A stretch of 64,000 nt of DNA, from the NCBI GenBank assembly GCA_903632075.3, contig CAHIKZ030000060.1:1303501-1367500 (forward strand). Direction: 5' to 3'. This document shows positions 55,340 through 62,889 of this stretch, in pieces (within the stretch, counting starts at the first letter, position 1; each line of letters begins with the position of its first letter). The translations under genes were made by a program, and so were the position numbers. The notes beneath the pieces were generated by a model. The model saw nothing but the letters and a program-made list of their open reading frames with translations, searched no databases and was not told the DNA's origin. This stretch comes from Acanthosepion pharaonis. Taxonomy: Eukaryota; Mollusca; Cephalopoda; Sepiida; Sepiidae.

Positions 55340-55612
55340 ATTATATAGACACACCATTTCAACTCGAGGGGTGAGAAGGGGTTGATTCATTGCTTTTCCG
55401 AAGAGTATTTTGCGCGTAAGAAAATATAACGAGTCCAACGGGAATTAGAACTCGGCTCTCCGATTAACAATTCCGAGCCATTATTGATTACACCACAAGC
55501 ACATCCAAGCTTACAGCACCCGGTCCCCCATCTAGGTATTAACCAGGCTCGATGTTGCTCAACTTTGGTGATAGTGCGGGAACCGGTGTTTCAACATGAT
55601 GTGGCTGTAAGC
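55340..55612 (-). mobile_element. 5S/tRNA chimeric SINE
   Basis: Minus strand: a 5S rRNA-like head (55507-55612), then CTTGGATGTGCTTGTGGTGT, AATCAATAATGGCTCGG, AGAGCCGAGTTCTAATTCCC (B box) and the body with TTTTCTTACGCGCAAAAT. So a 5S-type and a tRNA-type internal promoter lie in one unit. Confidence 0.75.
55507..55612 (-). rRNA. 5S rRNA-derived head (not a functional gene)
   Basis: Minus strand: CACATCATGTTGAAACACCG, TTCCCGCACTATCACCAAAG, TTGAGCAACATCGAGCCTGG, TTAATACCTAGATGGG, GGGTGCTGTAAGC. The order follows animal 5S rRNA with many substitutions and a deletion near the 3' end. Confidence 0.75.
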
Positions 55613-55619
55613 CGAAGAA

Positions 55620-55867
55620 GATTAGAGGAAAATAAGCAAAAAAATCTAAGAATAAGAAAAACAGTTGACGAGGGAGTTTGTTAAAGCGAGCAGAATATGG
55701 AAGGGGTTTCCTTCAGGAATGGAGTAGAAGTAGATAGGTTAGTCTATCGCCCGGTTCACCCTACTTCTCCCGTCTGTTGAACAGGAGGAGAGGTTTATCC
55801 CTTTTTTTAGTGGTTAAGTTTCCGGTTCCTTTTAAAATCTTATTCTCCTTAACTTCCAGTGAACCCT
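55620..55867. other. LINE 3' end leading into minisatellite
   Basis: 55820-55870 resembles a jockey/CR1-type 3' UTR (TTCTCCTTAACTTCCAGTG). The rest is unassigned. Confidence 0.4.
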
Positions 55868-56389
55868 TCTGTCTTAGTGACCTCACTTAGTGACCTCACT
55901 TAGTGACCTTCTGTCAGTGACCTTACTTAGTGACCTTACTTAGTGACCTTCTGTCTTAGTGACCTTACTTAGTGACCTCACTTAGTGACCTTCTGTCTTA
56001 GTGACCTTACTTAGTGACCTCACTTAGGGACCTTCTTAGTGACCTTAATAGTGACCTCACTGTGACCTTCTGTCTTAGTGACCTTACTTAGTGACCTCAC
56101 TTAGGGACCTTTTGTCTTAGTGACCTTACTTAGTGACCTCACTTAGGGACCTTTTGTCTTAGTGACCTTACTTAGTGACCTCACTTAGTGACCTGTTTTA
56201 GTGACCTCACTTAGTGACCTCACTTAGTGACCTCACTAAGTGACCTCAGTGACCTTACTTAATGACCATCTGTCTTATTGGCCTCACTTAATGACCTTCT
56301 GTTTTAGTGACCTCACTTAGTGACCTTCTGTCATAGTGACCTCACTTAGTGACTTTCTGTCTTAGTGAACTTCTGTCTTAGTGACGTCA
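55868..56389. repeat. TTAGTGACCTCAC minisatellite, about 35-40 units
   Basis: 13-bp unit (CTTAGTGACCTCA/CTTAGTGACCTTA) with interspersed TTCTGTC. Each unit holds TGACCT, the complement of the AGGTCA nuclear-receptor half-site; whether that matters is unknown. The first unit coincides with the end of a LINE tail (TTCTGTCTTAGTG). Confidence 0.9.
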
Positions 56390-56885
56390 CCCCATTGGCT
56401 GCGGTTAAAGAATAAAAAAAAATAATTGTGGATATGGATCTTTTACCCCTTCTGATTTACGCTTCCGGTATTTTTTACTTTGAACTTGCGAGATTGATGA
56501 CCTTTAGAATTACGACCCTGTTTTTTTTTTGGCGGGGGATCTCGATCTTGCAATTATTCTTCAGAGATGTTTGAGATGTTTGGTCTGTAGATAAGAGGTT
56601 ATAGAGTGGGAATTAATTGTGCACAATCATTATGGGGGTCACCTTCTCTGATTTTCAGATCAATCATTATTCCAAAAGATGTCTACCCAAATGAATATGC
56701 GCTGTTACTAATAGTTGACGTTCTGTAATGTTGAGAAAAATTAATACTTTAAGAAGTGCTATGACTATTCTACGCATATTTGTTGAAATTCTCTTTAAGC
56801 TAGTCCATTCTACAGCTTTATTCTGGTGAATAATTTTGACGGAGTAATATGCTTTGCCATTTGTAGATTAGAAAGGATTTTTTTT
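56390..56885. other. No recognisable feature
   Basis: Nothing supported. Confidence 0.4.
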
Positions 56886-56889
56886 TATT

Positions 56890-57880
56890 TTGTATGCTTT
56901 TTTTATTTTCCGCTCTTCCTTATTTTTTTTAATTTAAGTTCTAGTCCTTTCTCGTCATTCGTTTTAATTTCCAAGTTTCAGTTTTCTTTTCTGTTTTTAA
57001 ATATATTCCTTACTCCCCACCATGTTTCTTTTTCACCTTTCTGATGTCCTAATATATCTGAGGACATTTCAGCCTTATTGTTCTTTCCCTCTTTTTAAAT
57101 CTTTTTTTCCCTTTTCTCTTGACTTTCACATACTTTAAATATTAATTCCTCCCTACGCTTACATCGTGTATTTTTCTTTCTTACTACATTTTGAATTCCC
57201 CACATTTCAAATAACCACCCTTTCTTACCTGTTTTTAACCCATTCTTTCTTATCCTCCATCATTTTTTCCTTGGTTCTAGCAACATTTCTCTGGAATTAT
57301 ACTTTCTATGTCCATGGCTTCTTTTTTGTAATTCCTCACATTTAACTATGATTTCTTTTTCACTTGCTTTTTTTTTACTGTCTTATCCACCGTCTTTATT
57401 TTCTCTTTTTCTCAACTTCCTCTTGATTAGCCAACATTTCATGTTTATTACTTTCTAATCTTCCGCCTTATTTCGACTTATTTCGATTTCTTCCGCCTTA
57501 TTTCGACTTCTTTTTCTCACATTTCCCATAAATTTCTTTGACCAATTTTTTAAACGATTTGTTTTCTTATCCGTCATCTTTCTTTTCTCACTTTTCATCT
57601 TTCTCTTGAATTAATTTCCATCCGTTTATCTATTTACATTTGTTTGCCATCTTCCTTTCCTTCTTTTTCACTTTCCCTACTCCTTTCAACATTTACACCA
57701 TCTTTATTTCCCTCATTTTTCCCCAATAACTTTTTCTTTCTTTCCTTTCATCTCTACTCATTCTCTGTTTTGCATGTGAGACTTCATGTATTCCTGTAAT
57801 CTTCATTTTCCACCAACAATTCGTCGATTTCTTTCCAATAATTTTCCCTTTCTTTCTTTCTATGTTGAAATTCGCCCTAG
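56890..57880 (-). repeat. Diverged satellite, inverted relative to 62.9-64 kb
   Basis: Pyrimidine-rich. Blocks such as TTCTTACTACATTTTGAATT then CCCCACATTTC equal the complement of the satellite unit's GAATTCAAGATGTAGTAA and GAAATGTGG. Periodicity is roughly 120-160 bp but heavily decayed. Confidence 0.55.
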
Positions 57881-58617
57881 GACTCCAATCTGAATCTATT
57901 CATCCATATTTTAATACCGATTATCAAATTATTTTCTCTTTCACAAAGCATCAAAATCTGTTTATGTTCAATCGTTTTGGTTATTAGTTACAGCTTTCAT
58001 AGGCGCTTTTCACCCATTTTGTTAGACATTGAAAAACCGGGACGCCATCTTAAGTCGCTGTAGCCAGCCAGCCAATCAATGAACAGCTGTCTACCTGATT
58101 TATTTAAATGTTCAATTGTACATCAAACGCAGAGCGACTTGAAAATTATTAGACACTTGCTTAATTTGTCAATTTGAACTCAGAGTCAAAGAAAAGGTTT
58201 GAAATCACAGATGTTTACACTCTTTTTGTCAGTCTCACTAATCAACGGAAGTCTTTGAATTCAGAAAACACTTGACACCTATATATCATTTTATATCTAA
58301 AACTATATGTAAATATAAATCGTAAATTAAATAAGAACAAGTGAATTTAATTCATAGATTGTTCATCCATCCTCCTCTACAATAAGTTTTGCTGGATTTT
58401 TTTGTGGCTTCAGAAGGAGAGTACTTCGAAGGAGATTAATAACGAATTGATATCTGTTATAGTTTTATTTGATAGCACAAGTCATGATACTTTTTGTTCA
58501 GTTCTCTGTGTATGTCTATGTGTGAGTATAGATGATAAATTAATAAAAACTATTTATTTTCGGCTAATACCATAACTATGCTATTTGCTTACGACAACAA
58601 TATTTTTCAGGACACAC
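57881..58617. other. No recognisable feature
   Basis: Nothing supported. Confidence 0.4.
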
Positions 58618-58619
58618 TA

Positions 58620-58674
<55 letters not shown>
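58618..58674. repeat. (TA)n-(TG)n microsatellite
   Basis: TA run followed by TG run. Confidence 0.95.
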
Positions 58675-58675
<1 letters not shown>

Positions 58676-58676
58676 T

Positions 58677-58862
58677 GTGAAATGGACAAAGTCCGACAAT
58701 TATTTTAAGACATTTTTTTATGTTTATACGTTCTTTTTATGGATACAAATATTTAAGTAAATGCTCTGTTTATAATAAACATTATTAACGACATTTACCG
58801 GCCTGAATGTCCGAGAAATTTTCATAGAAAAAATGCGTCCTCCGGCAGGAATTGAACTTATA
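58677..58862 (-). mobile_element. Foldback/SINE unit, tRNA part truncated
   Basis: Plus-strand reading: GAAATGGACAAAGTCCGACA, TTCTTTTTATGGATACAAAT, TGCTCTGTTTATAATAAACA, CGGCCTGAATGTCCGAGAAA, GCGTCCTCCGGCAGGAATTG (complement of a T-arm). It is cut at the T-arm by Penelope sequence. Confidence 0.75.
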
Positions 58863-58865
58863 TAT

Positions 58866-58983
58866 AACTTATGATAATGTTTTTAAGCTTATCAGACAAT
58901 TTGAAAGGAACTTACTAAAAATAAATAGACAAAACTTGTCTATATTATTTAATGAAACATGCATCAATGAAAAATTGCTGCCT

Positions 58984-58990
<7 letters not shown>
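58866..58990 (+). pseudogene. Penelope family A N-terminal segment
   Basis: KLIRQFERNLLKINRQN, LSILFNETCINEKLLPK, then (TA)n. No nuclease core adjoins, so it is an isolated piece. Confidence 0.7.

Positions 58991-59073
<83 letters not shown>
58986..59073. repeat. (TA)n-(GA)n microsatellite
   Basis: TA run followed by GA run. Confidence 0.95.
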
Positions 59074-59076
<3 letters not shown>

Positions 59077-59093
59077 AGGAAAGAGATTGATTG

Positions 59094-59400
59094 ATTCTTA
59101 CATTTTCTATGACGTGTCAACCCTGTCTAGGTTATTTAAAGACAGAAAATATTTTTAGATTCTAAGAATATTTTAGAGACTATAATTATTTACCAATCGA
59201 AGTTCTATTATTTAACCCGTAGCTGGAGGGAGAAGAGGTGGATTCGTACCTCTCCCAAGGAAATTTACGCGTAATTAAATAAAACGAACCCAACTGGATT
59301 TGGAAGTCGCTTCTCCCATTAACAATTCAGAACCGTTATCCTTTACATCATTGGCAGATCCAAGCTTACAACACCTTCTATTCCCAAGATGTAGACACCA
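59094..59400 (-). mobile_element. Chimeric SINE, 5S head truncated
   Basis: Minus strand: the last ~45 bp of the 5S head (CTTGGGAATAGAAGGTGTTG), GCTTGGATCTGCCAATGATG, TAAAGGATAACGG, body, TTTCTGTCTTTAAATAACCT and the terminal GGGTTGACACGTCATAGAA. This is the longest 3' end of the family, including the terminal module shared with 52719-52760. Confidence 0.75.
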
Positions 59401-59500
59401 TAGATGTGGCGGGTGGAGAGTAGTGGATCCATACCTTTCCTCAGGGTATTTTTATGTTAACGAAACTAGTTAGAATTGGAACTCACCGGAAGTCGAAAAA
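59401..59500 (-). mobile_element. SINE body fragment
   Basis: Repeats GATCCATACCTTTCC, AGGGTATTTT and AACTAGTTAGAATTGGAACT; partial copy between two longer ones. Confidence 0.5.
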
Positions 59501-59501
59501 T

Positions 59502-59828
59502 ATTTTTACATTGTAAGAACTTTTTAGAGATAATAACAGTTTACTAATATAAGTCTTACTAATAAACTCAGGGGAAAAGAGAGGGATTCATACCTTTCCC
59601 AAGGATATTTAGGCGTATATAAAAAAAGCGAACCCGACTGGAATTGGAACTCGGTTCTCCGATTTCTAATTCTGAGCCATTATCCTATACACCAATCGCT
59701 CATACAAACTTACATCATCAGGTATTCCCAAGCGGTCAACCATATAGGTATTGACCAGGCTTAACGTTGCTTAACTTCCGTGATACTACCAGAAACCGTG
59801 ATATGGCCATAATCCACAATGAGTCTGG
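59502..59828 (-). mobile_element. 5S/tRNA chimeric SINE, full structure
   Basis: Minus strand: 5S head (59712-59828), GTTTGTATGAGCGATTGGTG, TATAGGATAATGGCTC, GAACCGAGTTCCAATTCCAG (B box), body TATGAATCCCTCTCTTTTCC and the 3' part ATATTAGTAAACTGTTATTA, TCTCTAAAAAGTTCTTAC. Confidence 0.8.
59712..59828 (-). rRNA. 5S rRNA-derived head (not a functional gene)
   Basis: Minus strand: TATGGCCATATCACGGTTTC, GGTAGTATCACGGAAGTTAA, GCAACGTTAAGCCTGGTCAA, TACCTATATGG, TTGGGAATACCTGATG. Best-preserved 5S homology in the window, including AAGTTAAGCAACG, which overlaps the 5S internal promoter A box. Confidence 0.8.
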
Positions 59829-59990
59829 AATGTAGTGCTGTGGCCTGTTTAGGGGCCTAAAAGAAAGACATGGAAGACGAAGGTAGGTTGAACAAGTGTA
59901 TTGAAATAACAGATATATACAAAGCAAGAATATTAGTAATAAACAGATAGAGGTCTACGTCCGAACGGGAGGTTAACACTGCGTCTACGC

Positions 59991-60221
59991 TATATTTAAC
60001 AGACCCCCCCACCCCACGAGGGTTGTATATGGCACAAGGCCGAGTTTACCGTGGGTTCTCCGAACCCGTAGGATCAGTCAAAAAATATTCTCTTAGAATC
60101 CGTATAAACGGGTTCAGAGTCTGTCTACCTCCCCGGACGAAACTTTGCCCTTCGGCATAGCTTCGTCCGGGTTCCTCTCTGCCAAAGCAGAGAGTTCGGC
60201 AGAAATCGCACACAGTCAGAG
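59991..60221 (-). mobile_element. Hairpin-rich short retroposon 'H', copy 2
   Basis: ACTGCGTCTACGC occurs at 59978-59990 and 60222-60234, a perfect 13-bp duplication bounding 231 bp. Minus strand hairpins: CTCTGC/GCAGAG; CCCGGACGAAGC with GTTTCGTCCGGG; GAACCCGTTTATACGGATTC; GGGTTCGGAGAACCC. 3' module CTCGGCCTTGTGCCATATAC and a G-run near the 3' end. No ORF or tRNA boxes. Confidence 0.85.
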
Positions 60222-60334
60222 ACTGCGTCTACGCCCCCAACCGACTCACGCAGTTAGTATTTATGAGAGGAGGAAGAGTTCATTCTACTGTAGGGGGGTT
60301 TACCAAAACATAGAGAGCAGTTTCTGTTTTAATT

Positions 60335-60452
60335 GGCTTGCGGTCATATCATGTTGAAACACCGCTTCTCGCACAATCACCGAAGATAAGCAACGCCGAA
60401 CCTAGTCAGTACCTAGATGGGTAACCTCTTGGGAATAAAAGGTGTTGTGAGC
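60335..60452 (+). rRNA. 5S rRNA-derived head (not a functional gene)
   Basis: GCGGTCATATCATGTTGAAA, CACCG.TTCTCGCACAATCA, CCGAAGATAAGCAACGCCGA, CCTAGTCAGTACCTAGATGG, GTAACCTCTTGGGAATAAAA, GGTGTTGTGAGC. All parts of animal 5S rRNA are present over about 118 bp with perhaps 20-25% change. Confidence 0.8.
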
Positions 60453-60650
60453 TTGGATGTGCTGATAATGTAATGGATAACGGCTCGGAACTGTTAATCT
60501 GAGTAGCCACTTCCAAATCCAGTCAAGTTCGATTTATTTACTTACGCGCAAATTCCCTTGGGAAAGGTATGAATCCATCTCTTCTCCCTCCAGCTATAGG
60601 TTAATTAGTAGTACTTGTATTAGCCAGTCAGTCAGGTGCCATACGTGATA
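60335..60650 (+). mobile_element. 5S/tRNA chimeric SINE, plus strand
   Basis: 5S head (60335-60452), GCTTGGATGTGCTGATAATG, TAATGGATAACGGCTCGG (A box), CCACTTCCAAATCCAGTCAA (decayed B box), CAAATTCCCTTGGGAAAGGT, TCTCCCTCCAGCTATAGGTT, AATTAGTAGTACTTGTATTA. Faces opposite to the copies at 55.4 and 59.6 kb. Confidence 0.8.
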
Positions 60651-60835
60651 CAAGCTTAGGCGATCATTTATCTTTCGATACAAGATTGACGAGAAAGATG
60701 TTTTCCTGCAGTATGTTGCCATTTCTTTTTGCGGTAGACCAGTTGCGATCCAAGGCTATAGAACCTGGTCTGCCCCGCTAATCCCCCATAGCTGGGGGGG
60801 GGGGAGAAGAAGAGGATTCATACCTTTCCCAAGGG
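60628..60835 (+). repeat. Local duplication, copy 1
   Basis: GTCAGTCAGGTGCCATACGT, GATACAAGCTTAGGCGATCA, TTTCCTGCAGTATGTTGCCA and CCCATAGCTGGGGGG recur at 60836-61240. The second copy holds the H insertion, so this copy shows the empty site. Confidence 0.75.
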
Positions 60836-61240
60836 TCAGTCAGTTAGGTGCCATGCGTGATACACGCTTCGGCGATCATGTATCTTTCGATACATGACGA
60901 TATTCAGTCACCCCCCCCACGAGGGTGTCATGTGGCACAATGCCTTTTTAACGTGGGCATTCCGAACCATTAGGCTCTTCCAAAAATATGCCCATTGAAC
61001 CCGTATAAACGGGTTCAGGGCCGGTTTTACCTCCCCGAAGGAGACTCCGCCCTTCGGCGTAGCCTCCTTCGGGTTCCTCCCGCCCGTAGGAAGAGAGTAT
61101 AACCGAACAGTCGCTCGATACATGACTGACGCAGCAGATATTTTCCTGCAGTAGGTTGCCATTTTTTGTGGTAGAGCAGTTACCATCAAAGGCTATAGAA
61201 ACCGGGCTGTCCTGCTATTTACCCATAGCTGGGGGGGGGA
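60836..61240 (+). repeat. Local duplication, copy 2, with H insertion
   Basis: Same order as copy 1 but split at CGATACATGAC by 216 bp of retroposon H. Confidence 0.75.
60899..61114 (-). mobile_element. Hairpin-rich short retroposon 'H', copy 3
   Basis: TCGATACATGAC at 60887-60898 and 61115-61126 is a perfect 12-bp duplication around 216 bp; the empty site is visible at about 60689-60702. Hairpins (minus strand): CCCGAAGGAG with CTCCTTCGGG, and a perfect GAACCCGTTTATACGGGTTC. 3' module GGCATTGTGCCACATGACA. Confidence 0.85.
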
Positions 61241-61340
61241 AGAAGAGGACTCATACCTTTCCTAAGGGCATTAGCACGTAAGCGAACGTAATGGATTCGA
61301 CTGGAATTCGAACTCGGCTCTCCGATTCCTCAATCTGAGA
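61241..61340 (-). mobile_element. SINE body and B box fragment
   Basis: Minus strand: TTGAGGAATCGGAGAGCCG, AGTTCGAATTCCAGTCGAAT (B box), TGCTAATGCCCTTAGGAAAG. Family as 21575-21850. Confidence 0.65.
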
Positions 61341-61439
61341 AACAAATCAATTGTAATTAAAAAAAAACATTCATTTGACTGCTTTGTGATATCATAGGCT
61401 TATGAAATAATTTCCAAATATTTAAGGAAATCTTTGTTT

Positions 61440-61690
61440 ATTTGATGTCTCCCTTTAGGGCGTAGTCGATCATGGCTCTCCGCAACTTGCTATCCTTCCC
61501 ACCCCTTCTGCCATCCATCTACAAAATCTTTTAGGCAGTTTACTCTATGCCTCCCTCTTCATTCAGTTAGCCATGTGAGTGTCTAATTCGTCAAACCCTC
61601 TTTTCTCATTAGGTGCTCCAGATATTTCAACCATCTATTTGTGAATGTGCTTGTATTATTTCGAACTATTATCCTCATTTTAGTTGATAC
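61440..61690 (-). pseudogene. RTE-type LINE 3' end
   Basis: Minus strand: RWLKYLEHLMRKEGLTN, TLTWLTE, GKDSKLRRAMIDYALKG. This is the WLKYL.H.MRKEG block and the terminal KLWRAMI block of the RTE family. Confidence 0.7.
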
Positions 61691-61713
61691 AGATGTTACT
61701 ATATAGACACAAC

Positions 61714-61745
61714 GTTTCAACCAAGTACCCTCTGTTTATCATCAG
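61714..61745 (-). ncRNA. Hammerhead-like core motif
   Basis: Minus strand: CTGATGA, spacer, AAC/GTT stem with a 12-base loop, GAAAC, then GTTGTGTC, in which GTC could be a cleavage triplet. Stem II is weak and helix I is not evident. Between two parts of a broken RTE LINE. Confidence 0.4.
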
Positions 61746-62079
61746 GTGTCCTTTGATTGACTGATATGGGATATCAGTTCATTATTATGGTATTTTCTCC
61801 CTGTGCTATCGGTTATTCCTGCTGAATTGATGTGTCACTACCAGATGCAAGGATTGAACTACTGACCACGAGATGACAATAAGACATAACTAACTGAATG
61901 CCCACTACACCACAACTCCGAATGATGTTAGGCGTGTTTTGAGACTTTTATGTTCAATGTCAGATGGCCTTTTGATATTTAGTTACGATGGCAAGTTCAA
62001 CGCTCTTCATAATTTGCTATTTCGTTTCTGACTTCAGAATGTTCTATATTTTTGTCTTATTTCTTTGTGATTTTAAGTA
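61746..62079 (-). other. Probable RTE remnants and unassigned
   Basis: 61980-62060 on the minus strand has RNEIANYEER-like codons possibly from the RTE end; otherwise unassigned. 61855-61920 has a GATTGAACTACTGACCACG-like tRNA-ish segment too weak to call. Confidence 0.35.
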
Positions 62080-62159
62080 TTAGGTTGGTGCAAAAATAAT
62101 GTCGTTTTTTGACTTTCAACTTCAAAAGAGAAAACGACATTATTTTTGCACCAACCTAA
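62080..62159. mobile_element. mariner MITE, 80 bp
   Basis: TTAGGTTGGTGCAAAAATA at the left and its exact complement at the right, arms about 33 bp, bordered by TA (62078-62079, 62160-62161). Best preserved of three copies. It has the same length and near-identical termini as human MADE1. Confidence 0.95.
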
Positions 62160-62164
62160 TATCT

Positions 62165-62790
62165 TATTTGTTTCCAATTTTCTTCAAACTTCCTTCCCGC
62201 TCATATTTCGTTCATGATATTCTTATCATATTCCCGAAGAACCATATTTAAAGGAATCGTCCAGCATTCACTGTCATATATAAAGATTGAAGAAGTTCAG
62301 CATTTTTTCTTTTATTCTTTTTTGATTTTTAACAAAATTCTCCTGTTTCTTAATACTTTGCTTAGTTTTTGAAAGGCATTTTTCGTTATTCTAATGTGCA
62401 TTCGGATTTCGGTGTCACATTTTCCATCGTCTGTTATCACATTTCCTAGATAGCTAAATTTCTGTATAATTTCCTTTATAACGTCTTCAATTTGTTGTTT
62501 GCTTTATTAGGCTGTTATTCGTGCTTACTACCATGTATTATATCTTATTAAAGATGCTTAGTCCATTCTTCCTCCTTTCCTTTACTACCTTGTCTATGAG
62601 TTCCTGAAGATTTCTTCTTGCGCTTAACATCAAAATATTTTATGTTGTTAAAATTGTGCCCAACAATAACAAATCCTGATAGAACTTCTAGTTTTCTAAT
62701 GATCAGCTCGTTGTATAGGCTGAATAAATCCAATAAGAAACCACGACTTTGTCTGATGCCTCTTTCCAACTTTGTGTACTTACTCAATTC
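62165..62790 (-). pseudogene. RTE-type LINE RT fragment
   Basis: Minus strand: RGIRQSRGFLLDLFSLYNEL, IIRKLEVLSGFVIVGHNFNN, IKYF (YADD lost), a K..DKVV.ERK-like region, FSYLGNVITDDGKC-like block, EIRMHIRITKNAFQKLSKVL, RNRRILLKIKK. Several frameshifts. The mariner MITE separates it from the RTE pieces to the left. Confidence 0.8.
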
Positions 62791-62889
62791 TTTATCAGTA
62801 AGAAGGCAGACGTTTTGTTCCCGGGAAATGTTCTAGAAGATTGGTGAATTCAAGACGTAGGAAAAATGGACCCCCCCCAAAAAAAAAAA

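Noticed and set aside
60335..60452. Functional 5S rRNA gene
   Set aside because: Many substitutions, scattered single copies, each fused to the same SINE body.
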